Origin: Trujillonella endophytica
GTDB taxonomy: Bacteria; Actinomycetota; Actinomycetes; Mycobacteriales; Geodermatophilaceae
NCBI RefSeq assembly: GCF_019799905.1
Contig: NZ_JABGCI010000010.1
Location: 1-64,000 of the forward strand
Reading direction: 5' to 3'
Length of the DNA stretch: 64,000 nt
In this document: in pieces, positions 37,852 to 47,252 of the stretch
Layout: every line of letters begins with the position of its first letter
How positions within the stretch are numbered: the stretch's first letter is position 1
The notes under the pieces: model-generated
What the model was told of the DNA's origin: nothing
The model's database searches: none
What the model saw: the letters and a program-made list of their open reading frames with translations, nothing else
Translations under genes and position numbers: made by a program

Positions 37852-39474
37852 ATGCCTGCCGTTCACCTGGAAGTCGAGAAGAAGTACGCCGCGGACGACG
37901 CGCTGGAGCTCCCGGCCCTGACCGAGCTCGTGCTGCATGGCGACGACGGGGCCGCGCCCGTCGACCCGGGTGGCCCGGTGACCGAGGGCGAGCTGGTGCA
38001 TCAGCAGCTCGCGGCCACGTACTTCGACACCGCCGACCTCCGGCTCGCCGCCGCGGGGCTCACCCTGCGCCGGAGAGAGGGCGGGGACGACGCGGGCTGG
38101 CACCTCAAGGTCCCGGCCGGCGGCGGCGCCCGCTCGGAGGTGCGGCTCCCGCTGGGCCGGGCCTGGCGCACCGTCCCGGAGTCGTTGCGGCGCATGGTCC
38201 GCGTGCACACCCGGGGTGCCCTCCTGCGACCCGTGGCGGAGATCGCGACCGACCGGACGGTGCGCCGGCTGGTCGACGCCACGGGGCAGGTGCTGGTGGA
38301 GATCGCCGACGACCGGGTGACGGCCCGCCGGCTCCTGACCGCGGGCAAGGCCGACAGTGCCGGCGCGGCGACGTCCTGGCGGGAGGTCGAGGTCGAGCTC
38401 GTCGGTGGGGCGGCAGAGCTGCTCGACGCGATCGACGCCCGGCTGCGGGAGCGGGGGCTCACGGCCGCCCGGAGCTCCTCCAAGCTCGCCCAGGTGCTGG
38501 ACGGCGCGCAGGACGGCACGCGGGACGGCTCCGGGAGGAAGCGGGACGGCTCTGCGAAGAAGCGGAAGGCCGGGAAGCGTGGCGAGGAGGTGACGGCGAA
38601 GGCGGAGGCCGGCGCCGTCGTGCTCGCCCACGTCCGCGAACAGGTGGAGCAGATCCGCGCCCAGGACCTCCCGGTCCGGCTGGACGCCCCCGACAGCATC
38701 CACAAGATGCGTGTCGCCACCCGCCGGCTGCGCAGTGCGCTGACGACCTTCAAGCCGCTGTTCGACGCCGAGGTCGCGCGTCCGCTGCGCGGCGAGCTGA
38801 AGTGGCTGGCCGCCGAGCTCGGCGCGGCCCGCGACGCCGAGGTGATGCGGGACCGCGTGGCCGCCACCGTGCGTGCCGACGAGGGAGCCGACGCCGCGAC
38901 GGCGGGCCAGGCCGTCGAGGAGCTGGAGCAGGTCTACCGCGAGGCGCACGACCGGGTGCTCGCCGAGCTCGACGGCGAGCGGTACCACCGCCTGGTGGCG
39001 AGCCTGGACGCCCTGGTGACGACGCCGCCGTTCACGCCGCGGGCCACGGACCGTGCCGGCCGCGTGCTCCCGCGCCTCGTGGGCCGCAGCTACGCCGTCG
39101 TCCGCGAGCTGGTCCGGCAGGCCGACGCCCACCCGGACGGAGCCGAGCGCGAGGAGCTGCTGCACGACGCGCGGAAGGCCGCCAAGGCCGCTCGCTACGC
39201 CGGTGAGTCGGTGTCCGGGGTCTTCGGTGCGGACGCCACGGCGTTCGCCGAGGCCATGGAGGCGGTGCAGGAGGCACTGGGGGAGCACCAGGACTCGGTG
39301 TTGACCCGGGAGCGGCTGCGCACGCTGGGGCTGTCCGCCACCTCGGTGGAGTCGGCGTTCCTCTACGGCCGGCTGCACGCGCTCGAGGAGGCCCGCGCCG
39401 AGCGGTTCCGCGACCGGTTCGACGAGGCGTGGAAGGCCGCGGGCCGGAAGTCGCTGCACCGCTGGACGCGCTGA
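37852..39474 (+). CDS. CYTH-CHAD domain protein
   Basis: The 540-residue protein has an N-terminal CYTH (triphosphate tunnel) domain with the ExExK-like motif EVEKK near residue 7 and TYFDTADLRLAAAGLTLRRR. A Lys/Arg-rich linker follows (about 225-255). The C-terminal CHAD domain (about 265-540) has IHKMRVATRRLRSAL and LHDARKAAKAARYAGE, conserved His/Arg/Lys helices that bind polyphosphate. Known relatives hydrolyse triphosphate or attach to polyphosphate granules. The ATG has only a weak ribosome site. It lies alone and ends at a strong hairpin. Confidence 0.9.
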   Translation: MPAVHLEVEKKYAADDALELPALTELVLHGDDGAAPVDPGGPVTEGELVHQQLAATYFDTADLRLAAAGLTLRRREGGDDAGWHLKVPAGGGARSEVRLPLGRAWRTVPESLRRMVRVHTRGALLRPVAEIATDRTVRRLVDATGQVLVEIADDRVTARRLLTAGKADSAGAATSWREVEVELVGGAAELLDAIDARLRERGLTAARSSSKLAQVLDGAQDGTRDGSGRKRDGSAKKRKAGKRGEEVTAKAEAGAVVLAHVREQVEQIRAQDLPVRLDAPDSIHKMRVATRRLRSALTTFKPLFDAEVARPLRGELKWLAAELGAARDAEVMRDRVAATVRADEGADAATAGQAVEELEQVYREAHDRVLAELDGERYHRLVASLDALVTTPPFTPRATDRAGRVLPRLVGRSYAVVRELVRQADAHPDGAEREELLHDARKAAKAARYAGESVSGVFGADATAFAEAMEAVQEALGEHQDSVLTRERLRTLGLSATSVESAFLYGRLHALEEARAERFRDRFDEAWKAAGRKSLHRWTR

Positions 39475-39486
39475 CCCGACGGCTCG

Positions 39487-39535
39487 CTCCCCGCCTCGCC
39501 GACCGGCGCATGCACCGGTCGGGCGGGGCGGGGAG
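39487..39535. terminator. Bidirectional hairpin terminator
   Basis: Arms at 39487-39506 and 39515-39535 pair over about 20 bases with one bulge and one G-T type change, around an 8-base CGCATGCA loop. It lies just past the CYTH-CHAD stop and before the converging gene at 39660. Confidence 0.7.
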
Positions 39536-39659
39536 GGTTCCCGTCAGGCCTCCCGGCGCAGACCGGCGAGCACGGCGCCGCCTCCCACGTCGAGCGCCGG
39601 GCACGAGGTCTCGAGACACCCGTGACGACGACGGCTGTCCCGGCCTGCTGACGGGTGGG

Positions 39660-41666
39660 TCAGTCGACGGCGGGCAGCTGGACGAGGTCGAGGACCGAGC
39701 GCGCGGTGCTCCCCGCCGGCGCGACCAGCGTCAGCCGGGAGCCGTGGTGGGCCAGCTGGTCGCGCATGAGGTGCAGCGCCTGGACGCCGGCGCTGGCCAG
39801 GAGGGTCACCGCGGAGAGGTCGACGGTCAGCGACAGCACCCCGCCCCGGGACGCCGCCGCCAGCTGCCGCGCCAGCACGTCGACGGAGGTGACGTCCACG
39901 GGCCCGGCCACGCGCAGGCGGCCCGGGTCGGTCTCGACGCTGAACGGGGGCCGGACCGGCGGGCGGGCGTCGCTGCCGGTGTCCGAGCCGAGCATCGCCG
40001 GCCGGTGCAGCCGGTGCCGCAGCGTGACGACCGTCCCGCCGCCGCCATCGGGTTGCTCCGCGTGCGGCAGGCCGCGCTCCACGTGCAGCGAGTCGGTGAG
40101 GCGCTGGGCCATGAGCAGCCCGCGCCCCCGGTGGGTGGCGCCGCGGTCGGGATCGCGCCAGGTGCCCCCGTCGGTGACGCGGCACTCCAGGAGCCCGTCG
40201 GTCTGCAGCGTGGCGTCCACCCGCACCGGTCCCGGCCGGCCGGCCGGGTAGGCGTGGTCGACTGCGTTGGCGACGGCCTCCCACAGGGCCAGCTCCACGG
40301 CGTCGCGGTCCTCGGCGGCCGGGTCGACACCGTCCAGCCAGGCGTCGACGCTGCGGCGCAGGCCGCGGATGCCCTCGCGGTCGGTCGTCGTGCTGACCGA
40401 CAGAGCCGGGACGGGCTCCGGCAGCCGGTAGGCGGCGAGGGTGGACACGTCGTCGTCGTAGCCGGTGCGGGTGAGCAGCTCGACGGTCAGCTGGCACACC
40501 CGCTCGGCGGGGGTGGCGCCCGCTCCCAGCGGCACGGCCGCACCGTTCGCCGCGTCGGCGGCGACCTTGGCCAGCTCGGTCATGCCGTCGATGAGGCTGC
40601 GGTGCGGCCGCTCGACGAGCCCGTCGCTGTACAGCAGCACGAGCTCGCCGGGCTGCAGCACGTCGGTGGACATCGCCGGGGTCCTGCCGGGCAGCCCGGT
40701 GCCCAACGGGTCGCCGCCCCCCTCGGTCAGGAAGCGGGTCGCCCCGTCGGCACCGACCACCACGGGCGGTGGCTGGCCGCAGCAGGCGTAGGTCAGGGCA
40801 CCGGTCGCCGGGTCGAGCACGACCAGGGCGACGGTGGTGGCGCGCAGCCGCCGGTGCCGGGCCGCGAACGCGTCCGCCCGCGCCAGCGCGACGGCCGGGT
40901 CCGCGCCGGTGACCAGCGCGTCGGCGAGCACGGCGCGCAGTTGACCCATGGCCGCCGACGCCGCGACCCCGTGCCCGACGACGTCCCCGACGACGAGCGC
41001 GATGCTGCCGTCCGGTCGCGGTACCGCGTCGAACCAGTCGCCGCCGGCGACCTGGTCGCGCTCGGCGACGAGGTACCTGGCCGCCAGCCGGGCGCCGGGC
41101 AGGACGGGCAGGTCGGTGGGGAGCAGCGCCTCCTGCAGCGCGGTGACGACGTCCCGGGCATCGCGCGCCCGCCGCTCCGCGTCGGCGGCCTGCTCCTGGG
41201 CAGCCTGCCGGGCCCGGACGGACTCGGTGACGTCGTAGGCGTAGGTGGCGACGCCGCTGACCGCCCCGTCGGCGCCCGTCGTCGGCGCCATGTGGAAGTC
41301 GAGGTAGACCTCCTGCAGCTGCCCCGTGCCGCCGAGGTCCACCTGCAGCCGCCACTCGCGGGCCACCCGGCTGCGGCCGGTGGCCGCGACCTCGTCCAGC
41401 AGCTCGAAGATGTGCTGACCGGCCAGCTCGGGCAGCGCCTCCCGGATGGGCAGGCCGACCAGCTCGTCGCGGCCGAAGAAGGACCGCATGGCGGCGTTGG
41501 CCGCCACCACGCAGTGCTCGGGCCCGGCGTACACGGCCAGGATCAGCGGCAGCTGGTCGAACGCGTCGCGGACCACGGCGGCGGCCCCGACGCGCCTGTC
41601 GAGCTGCGCCTCGAGGTGCCCCCCGTCGGGCGCCCCGGCGGCGTCCGTTCCGCCGTGCTGGTCCAC
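39660..41666 (-). CDS. PAS - PP2C phosphatase - anti-sigma kinase - STAS fusion protein
   Basis: This single 668-residue protein carries a complete partner-switching set. Residues about 30-150 are PAS (VYAGPEHCVVAANAAMRSFF). Residues 175-365 are SpoIIE PP2C (VAGGDWFDAV, VVGDVVGHGV, LLYSDGLVERP). Residues 375-545 are an RsbW-like HATPase with N box LWEAVANAVDHAY. Residues 560-668 are STAS (SLTVDLSAVTLLASAGVQAL), with Ser at the usual phosphorylation position. The GTG at 41666 has TGAGG upstream. It probably integrates a PAS signal into a sigma-factor or STAS output, but the final target is unknown. Confidence 0.9.
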   Translation of the reverse strand: MDQHGGTDAAGAPDGGHLEAQLDRRVGAAAVVRDAFDQLPLILAVYAGPEHCVVAANAAMRSFFGRDELVGLPIREALPELAGQHIFELLDEVAATGRSRVAREWRLQVDLGGTGQLQEVYLDFHMAPTTGADGAVSGVATYAYDVTESVRARQAAQEQAADAERRARDARDVVTALQEALLPTDLPVLPGARLAARYLVAERDQVAGGDWFDAVPRPDGSIALVVGDVVGHGVAASAAMGQLRAVLADALVTGADPAVALARADAFAARHRRLRATTVALVVLDPATGALTYACCGQPPPVVVGADGATRFLTEGGGDPLGTGLPGRTPAMSTDVLQPGELVLLYSDGLVERPHRSLIDGMTELAKVAADAANGAAVPLGAGATPAERVCQLTVELLTRTGYDDDVSTLAAYRLPEPVPALSVSTTTDREGIRGLRRSVDAWLDGVDPAAEDRDAVELALWEAVANAVDHAYPAGRPGPVRVDATLQTDGLLECRVTDGGTWRDPDRGATHRGRGLLMAQRLTDSLHVERGLPHAEQPDGGGGTVVTLRHRLHRPAMLGSDTGSDARPPVRPPFSVETDPGRLRVAGPVDVTSVDVLARQLAAASRGGVLSLTVDLSAVTLLASAGVQALHLMRDQLAHHGSRLTLVAPAGSTARSVLDLVQLPAVD

Positions 41667-41854
41667 GCACACCTCATCACCGTGAAGTCGGGCAGGGCCG
41701 GCTCGGGGAGAGGCACCGCCGGGCGTCGGCCGTCTCCCCGCATCGTAGGGCGGCACCCCGCGTCGGCGCGCACGCTCGGGAGGTCCGGCCGGAGCGCCGC
41801 CGCCCTGGCGGTGGAGGTCGGCGACAGCCGCGTCCAGGTGCCGTGGCGGATCGA

Positions 41855-44041
41855 TCATCCAGGCACGCGAGTGCGCACCTCGTCGTGGCGCCGGCCGTCG
41901 ACGGACGCCTCTGACCCGGGTCCGTCGCCGAAGCCCTCTCCTGCGGCCTCGGCCTCGATGGTGGGCAGGAGGCGGTCGAGCCAGGCGGGCAGCCACCAGC
42001 TGCGGGAGCCGAGCACGGTCATCGTGGCGGGGACGAGCACCATCCGGACGACGGTGGCGTCGAGGAGCACTGCGACGGCCATGCCCAACCCCAGCTGCCG
42101 GACGACGAGGTCGGACTCGGTGGCGAACCCGAGGAAGACGACCACCATGACGGCCGCAGCGGTCGAGATGACGCGTCCGGTCCCGGCGACGCCCTGCACG
42201 ACGGCGGCGGGGGCGTCTCCGCTCCGCAGCCAGTTCTCGCGGATCCGCGACAGCAGGAACACCTCGTAGTCCATCGAGAGGCCGAAGAGGATGGCGAACA
42301 TCAGGATGGGCAGCCAGCTCGACACGGGCATCGCGTGGTCGAGCCCCATCAGGTTGGCGCCCCAGCCCCACTGGAAGACCGCGGTGACCACGCCGTAAGC
42401 GGCACCGATGGACAGCAGGTTGAGGGCGGCCGCCTTGAGCGGCACGATCGCCGAGCGGAACATCGCGGCCAGCAGGACCATCGAGACGGCGACGACGAAC
42501 CCGACGACCAGCCACACCCGGTCCGACAGCAGCACGGAGATGTCGGAGAACATGGCGGTGCTGCCGGTGACCTCCGCGCCGTCCAGGTCGGCGCGGATCT
42601 GCTCCAGGAGCGCGGATGTGCGCTCGTCGGCCGGCCCGAACGCCGGTTGCGCCTCGAGCACCGCCACCTGGCCGTGGGGTGAGACCACCGGCCCGGTGAC
42701 CGCGACCACGTCGTCGACCGCCCGCAGCTGGGCGGCGGCCGCGGCGACGCCCTCGTCGCCGACGGCGGCGCGGTCGACCACCACGGTGAGCGGGCCGTTC
42801 GCGCCCGCCCCGAACTCGGTCGCGATGAGGTCGTAGGCCTGCCGCGTCGTGCTGTCGGAGGCGTTGTTGGACACGTCCCGCGGGAAGGTCCGCATGTCGA
42901 GGGCCGGCAGGGCGAGCGCGGTCATGAGGAGCAACGCGGTCAGCGCCCACGGGACCGGACGGCGGGCGACCGCGGCCGCCCACCGTGCGGACAGCGGCGC
43001 CCGCACCGGTCGCGGGCGACGGGGCGGGAGGCCCCGGCGCTCGCGACGGGGCAGCAGCCGGCGGCCGAGCAGCCCGCAGAACGCCGGGACCAGCGTCAGG
43101 GCGGCCGTGGCGACGGCCACCACCGCGATGCCCGTCGCGAAGCCGTACGAGGAGTAGATGGGCACGCCGGCCAGCGGCAGCCCCATCAGCGAGACCAGCA
43201 CGATCGCCGCGGCGAAGACGACGGAGCGGCCCGCGGCGGCGGTCGCCCTCCCCGCGGCCTCGACGACCGGGACGCCGGAGCGCAGGTGCTCGAGGTGGCG
43301 GGAGACCAAGAGCAGCGCGTAGTCGATACCGACGCCGAGGCCCACCATCACCGCGACGGTCGGGGCGGTGGTGCTGACGTCGGTCACGGCGGCCAGCAGG
43401 GTGACCCCGGCCGCGGAGACGCCGAGGCCGGCGAGGGCCACCAGCAGCGGCAGCCCGGCGGCCACGACCGTCCCCAGGACGGCGACCATGAGCACGAGGG
43501 CCACGACGACGCCGACGAGCTCCCCGGTGCCCTGCACCTCCTCGGGCGACGTGTTCGGCAGCTGGCCGCCGAGCTCCACCTGGAGGCCCTCCCCCGCTCC
43601 CTCCACCGCGGTCTCCAGCGCCTCGACACCTCGGCCGCCGGAGAGGTCGGGGTCGGTGACCGGCACGTCGAACACGACGGTCAGCAGCGCGGTGTCCCGA
43701 TCCTCGGAGAAGCGCGGCGGCGCGACCGACGTGACGTGGTCGACCTCGGTGAGCCGGGCGGTCAGGTCGGCGACGTCGGCGTCGCTCACCTGGCCGCCGG
43801 CCGGGTCGTGCACGACGACCTGAGCGGAGCTGCCGGCCGCGCCCGAGCCGGGGAAGTGCTCCCGCAGCGACTCGATGCCGGCGAGAGCGGGGGCACCCTG
43901 CACGTCGAAGTCGTCCTGGGGCGTGCCGCCGAACGCGCCGCCGGCGACGGTGGCCATGGCGAGGACGAGCAGCCAGGCGGCGAGCGTGCGCCATGGATGA
44001 GCGGCCGTCGTTCGGCCGAGGCGGTGCAGGAAGCGGGTCAT
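41855..44041 (-). CDS. MMPL/RND-family membrane exporter
   Basis: The 728-residue protein has two repeats, each with one transmembrane helix, a large extracytoplasmic loop and five clustered helices. GLGVGIDYALLLVSRH and LFGLSMDYEVFLLSRI carry the Asp-Tyr pairs used for proton coupling. MMPL proteins export lipids, siderophores or drugs across the membrane. Its ATG overlaps the stop of the XRE regulator (ATGA), so the two are expressed together and regulation of export by that repressor is likely. Confidence 0.92.
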   Translation of the reverse strand: MTRFLHRLGRTTAAHPWRTLAAWLLVLAMATVAGGAFGGTPQDDFDVQGAPALAGIESLREHFPGSGAAGSSAQVVVHDPAGGQVSDADVADLTARLTEVDHVTSVAPPRFSEDRDTALLTVVFDVPVTDPDLSGGRGVEALETAVEGAGEGLQVELGGQLPNTSPEEVQGTGELVGVVVALVLMVAVLGTVVAAGLPLLVALAGLGVSAAGVTLLAAVTDVSTTAPTVAVMVGLGVGIDYALLLVSRHLEHLRSGVPVVEAAGRATAAAGRSVVFAAAIVLVSLMGLPLAGVPIYSSYGFATGIAVVAVATAALTLVPAFCGLLGRRLLPRRERRGLPPRRPRPVRAPLSARWAAAVARRPVPWALTALLLMTALALPALDMRTFPRDVSNNASDSTTRQAYDLIATEFGAGANGPLTVVVDRAAVGDEGVAAAAAQLRAVDDVVAVTGPVVSPHGQVAVLEAQPAFGPADERTSALLEQIRADLDGAEVTGSTAMFSDISVLLSDRVWLVVGFVVAVSMVLLAAMFRSAIVPLKAAALNLLSIGAAYGVVTAVFQWGWGANLMGLDHAMPVSSWLPILMFAILFGLSMDYEVFLLSRIRENWLRSGDAPAAVVQGVAGTGRVISTAAAVMVVVFLGFATESDLVVRQLGLGMAVAVLLDATVVRMVLVPATMTVLGSRSWWLPAWLDRLLPTIEAEAAGEGFGDGPGSEASVDGRRHDEVRTRVPG

Positions 44042-44925
44042 GGTCGGTCTCCGGGATCTGCGGCGCTCGCGCCCGCGTGGGTGGGCGAGAGGGACTGGGC
44101 GCCGATCACGGTGAGCATCTGGAGCTTGTCGTGGCTCTCGGTGCCGGGGACGGCGGTGTAGACCATCAGGCGGTGGGCCTGGTTCGGGTCGACCAGCGTC
44201 TGGCAGTTCAGCTCCAGCCGCCCCACCTCGGGGTGCTGGTAGCGCTTCACCTCGTCCAAGTGGATGCCGACCTCGTGGACCTCCCACAAGGAGCGGAACT
44301 CCTCGCTCTCCTCCAGCAGGAGCTCGGCGAGGTACGCCGCCCGAGATCCAGACCCCCGCATCGCGAGGAGCGCGCGGAGTCCGGCGGCGTACGTGCGCGA
44401 CATGTGGGCGTGGTCCTCGGGCACGTACAGCGCGCGGGCCGCCGGGTCGGTGAACCAGCGGTACCCCCGGCTGCGCGCCGGCCCCGTGTACCGCATCGCG
44501 TCGCCGACGAGGGCGACCCCCGGCGCCGTCTGCCGCAGGGTCTCGCCGACCTCGGTGACGATCTCGGCGGGGGTGTCGCCGAGGCGGTCGAAGATCCGGA
44601 GCAGGCCGGGGCTGATGTGCTCGCTGCCCGACCCGCGCGGCGGCGACTGGTGCCCGGCCAGCCGGAACAGGTGGTCGCGCTCGTCGAGGGACAGGTGCAG
44701 CCCCTGCGCGATCGAGGCGAGCATCTGCGCCGACGGCTGGGGACCGCGCTCACGCTCCAACCGCGTGTAGTAGTCGGTCGACATGTGGCAGAGGCCGGCG
44801 ACCTCCTCACGGCGCAGCCCGGCGGTACGACGGCGCGGCCCGCGAGGCAGGCCGACGTCTTCGGGCTGCAGCGACTCACGGCGGCCCCGGAGGAACCCCG
44901 CCAACCCGGCTCGATCGATGACCAC
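44038..44925 (-). CDS. XRE-family regulator with MmyB-like ligand domain
   Basis: The 295-residue protein has an N-terminal helix-turn-helix (RTAGLRREEVAGLCHMSTDYYTRLE, about 30-75). A long C-terminal MmyB-type domain follows (PGLLRIFDRLGD, ALVGDAMRYTGPARSRGYRWFTDP, LELNCQTLVDPNQAHRLMVYTA) that in relatives binds a fatty-acid-like ligand. GTG 44925 follows AGGAGG at 6 bases. It is coupled to the MMPL exporter and divergent from an SDR gene. A typical design is a repressor controlling both sides through the inverted repeat at 45012. Confidence 0.92.
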   Translation of the reverse strand: MVIDRAGLAGFLRGRRESLQPEDVGLPRGPRRRTAGLRREEVAGLCHMSTDYYTRLERERGPQPSAQMLASIAQGLHLSLDERDHLFRLAGHQSPPRGSGSEHISPGLLRIFDRLGDTPAEIVTEVGETLRQTAPGVALVGDAMRYTGPARSRGYRWFTDPAARALYVPEDHAHMSRTYAAGLRALLAMRGSGSRAAYLAELLLEESEEFRSLWEVHEVGIHLDEVKRYQHPEVGRLELNCQTLVDPNQAHRLMVYTAVPGTESHDKLQMLTVIGAQSLSPTHAGASAADPGDRP

Positions 44926-45011
44926 GTGTCTCCTCCTGGTGGTGGTGTGCGCCCCGTCGGAGGCGGCGGAGCTGTGTCTACTGGCGCGGCGCCGGCACAA
45001 CCACGGTCTGT

Positions 45012-45046
45012 CGATCCCCCTCTCGCCGGTCCGGAGAGGGGGATCG
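45012..45046. promoter_or_regulatory. Perfect 13-bp inverted repeat, candidate operator
   Basis: Arms CGATCCCCCTCTC (45012-45024) and GAGAGGGGGATCG (45034-45046) flank a 9-base centre, CGGTCCG-like and itself nearly symmetric. It lies between divergent XRE and SDR genes, where a terminator makes no sense, so an operator for the XRE protein is the best reading. Confidence 0.55.
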
Positions 45047-45129
45047 GCAGGCCCTGCCACCCCGCGGCGGGACGGGACACGGTGGTGCCACGGCGCGAAC
45101 AGCGCGTCACCGACGACAGGAGTGCAGCG

Positions 45130-46134
45130 ATGGCCCGCACGACGATCGACATTCCCGTCCCCGACCTGGCGGGGAAGCGAGCCGTGCTCACCGGAGGCAG
45201 CGACGGCATCGGCCTGGTCCTGGCCCGCCGCCTGGCCGCGGCCGGCGCGGATCTCGTCCTCCCCGTCCGCAACCGCGGCAAGGGCGAGGCTGCGGTCTCC
45301 GAGATCCGGGCGCGGGTCCCCCTGGCCGGCATCACCCTCGCCTCGCTCGACCTGTCGTCACTGGCGTCGGTCGCCACCTTCGCCGGCGTCCTCCTCGACG
45401 AGGGCCGCCCGATCGACGTCCTGATCAACAACGCCGGCGTCATGTCGCCACCGGAACGCCGGACGACGGCCGACAGTCACGAACTGCAGCTCGGGACCAA
45501 CCACCTCGGCCACTTCGCGCTCGTCGCGCACCTGCTGCCGCTGCTGAGCGCCGGCCGAGCGCGCGTCACATCGCAGGTCAGCGTGGCCGCGAACAGCAAC
45601 GCCATCAATTGGGACGACCTGCAGTGGCAGCGCTCCTACCACCCGATGCGCGCCTACAGCTCGTCGAAGATCGCCCAGGGCCTGTTCGGCCTCGAGCTCG
45701 ATCGCCGCAGCCGAGCCCACGGCTGGGGAATCACCAGCAACATCTCCCACCCGGGGGTGGCCCCGACGAACCTGCTCGCGTCCCAGCCCGGGATCGGCCG
45801 GGCCGCGGAGGGGCGCGAGATCCGCCTGATCCGACGGCTGTCGGCGCTGGGCATCGCGGGGACGCCCGAGACCGCCGCCCTCCCCGCCCTGCTCGCCGCG
45901 ACGTCCCCGGACGCCGCCGGTCGTCTGTTCTACGGCCCCCGTCGGTTCGGGCACCTGAGCGGGCCGCCGGCGGAGCAGAAGCTCTACCGGCGGCTGCGGA
46001 GCACCGAGGACGCACAGCGCATCTGGCAGCTGTCGGAGCAGCTGACGGCCGTGTCCTTCCCCGGCGGCCGCCAGGACGGCGGGACCGAGGGACCCTCCCT
46101 CGGCCTGGTCCACGAGCCCCGCCTGCCGGCCTGA
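45130..46134 (+). CDS. SDR oxidoreductase (retinol-dehydrogenase-like)
   Basis: The 334-residue SDR has TGGSDGIGLVLARRLA at the cofactor site, INNAGVM, GTNHLGHFAL and YSSSKIAQGLF as catalytic block. The long C-terminal part (RLFYGPRRFGHLSGPP) is typical of the RDH/oxidoreductase-like subgroup (numbered PRK06197-like). In many actinobacteria this SDR type sits beside an MmyB-type XRE gene, as here. It is probably induced when the regulator releases the shared control region. Substrate is unknown. Confidence 0.9.
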   Translation: MARTTIDIPVPDLAGKRAVLTGGSDGIGLVLARRLAAAGADLVLPVRNRGKGEAAVSEIRARVPLAGITLASLDLSSLASVATFAGVLLDEGRPIDVLINNAGVMSPPERRTTADSHELQLGTNHLGHFALVAHLLPLLSAGRARVTSQVSVAANSNAINWDDLQWQRSYHPMRAYSSSKIAQGLFGLELDRRSRAHGWGITSNISHPGVAPTNLLASQPGIGRAAEGREIRLIRRLSALGIAGTPETAALPALLAATSPDAAGRLFYGPRRFGHLSGPPAEQKLYRRLRSTEDAQRIWQLSEQLTAVSFPGGRQDGGTEGPSLGLVHEPRLPA

Positions 46135-46179
46135 CCGGCGCCGGAGAGCGCGACCCGGCCACGACCTGGAGGAGTGACG

Positions 46180-46821
46180 ATGCTGGCTGAGCCCGCGCTC
46201 GGCGCATGTGCCCTCGCCGCGATCGCGGTCGTCGCCCTGGTGCTGGTCGCCGAGGCAGGCCTGCTCGTCGGCGTGGTCCTGCCCGCCGGGTCGCTGGTCC
46301 TCGGGCTGGGCGTCCTGGCCGGCACCGGCGCGGTATCGGTGCCCCTCACTGCGCTGAGCGTCACCGTCGCCACCGTGCTCGGCGCCGCACTCGGCCACCG
46401 CCTGTCACTCCATCGGTCCGACGGCGGGCTGCCGACCGCCGGGGGCGTGGTGTCCCGTCGGCTGCCGGCCCCGGCCAGACGCCTGATCGACCGCACGACT
46501 GCGCCGTGGCGCGAGGCCATCGGACGCCGGCCGGTGTGGGCAGCAGCGACGGCGCAGTTCGTCGTCGGTGCGCGCACACTGGCCCCTCGCCTGGCTGCGA
46601 CCGCCGGCGTCCCGGTCGCCACGATGTTGCGCGGCACTGCGCCGGCCGCGCTCGTCTGGTCCAGCGCCCTCGTCACGAGCGGCGCCTTCGCCGGCGCCGC
46701 TCTTCCGCTGGTGCGCGACGTGGTCACGGCAGCCGGCATCCTCCTGGTCGGCGTGTCGGGCGGCTGGCTGCTCCTCCTCCGCCGCGCTCGGTCGCGCGCG
46801 AACCGCCCAGCGCGGCCGTGA
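46180..46821 (+). CDS. DedA-family membrane protein
   Basis: This is a 213-residue DedA/SNARE-like protein. It shows the re-entrant loop with polar residues (GVVLPAGSLVLGLGVLAG) and the Arg-containing motif GARTLAPRLAATAGVP that replaces the canonical GRF(I/V)PxxR. At least four transmembrane segments are seen. Family members flip polyprenyl or phosphatidyl lipids. GGAGG lies 9 bases before the ATG. It follows the SDR gene at 45 bases and may share its transcript. Confidence 0.85.
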   Translation: MLAEPALGACALAAIAVVALVLVAEAGLLVGVVLPAGSLVLGLGVLAGTGAVSVPLTALSVTVATVLGAALGHRLSLHRSDGGLPTAGGVVSRRLPAPARRLIDRTTAPWREAIGRRPVWAAATAQFVVGARTLAPRLAATAGVPVATMLRGTAPAALVWSSALVTSGAFAGAALPLVRDVVTAAGILLVGVSGGWLLLLRRARSRANRPARP

Positions 46822-46901
46822 CGCCCGCGGCCGGCCTGCGACGCTGTGGCCGGACTGGTGGTTGTTCTCTCGCCCGTCAGGGGCGTTGGACGACCGAGCT
46901 C

Positions 46902-47252
46902 CTAGGAGTCCCGCGGCGGCGCGGTGTCGTCGTCCGGCGTCGGTGTCGCGGCCGGGCGGCTCGACGGGGGGACCGGCGGCAGGTTGCGGACGAACGTGGT
47001 CGGCGGCTCGGCGAGCAGTGGCGCAGGGGGTGAGGGTGCCGCGGGCGGTGTCGGCTCGCCGGCGTGGGGCGGCTTCGGCGCGGGAGCGCGGCCGACGAGT
47101 CGCGCGAACAGTCCGCGTGGCTTGTCCTCCACCCACAACTGCCAGCCCGGCGGTGGTGGGCCCCACGCCGGATCGGGCTGCCAGCCCTCGGGCGGTGACC
47201 AGCCCTCCGGTGGAGCCGGCCAATTCGGTGGCGGATTGAAACGTCTCTCCAT
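46902..47252 (-). CDS. Pro/Trp-rich small protein of unknown function
   Basis: The 116-residue protein has an N-terminal array of PPxGW-type repeats (NWPAPPEGW, SPPEGW, DPAWGPPPPGW), a motif common at the N-termini of actinobacterial membrane and regulatory proteins. A short basic stretch (KPRGLFARLVG) and a disordered Pro/Ala tail follow. The globular or membrane domain usually behind such repeats is missing, so it may be a remnant or a linker-like binding protein. Upstream DNA is locally AT-rich. Confidence 0.6.
   Translation of the reverse strand: MERRFNPPPNWPAPPEGWSPPEGWQPDPAWGPPPPGWQLWVEDKPRGLFARLVGRAPAPKPPHAGEPTPPAAPSPPAPLLAEPPTTFVRNLPPVPPSSRPAATPTPDDDTAPPRDS

Noticed and set aside
41667..43994. 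N-terminal extension of the PAS-PP2C-STAS frame
   Set aside because: The upstream part is antisense-frame Arg/Gly-rich sequence across the MMPL gene. GTG 41666 has a ribosome site and gives the PAS domain directly.
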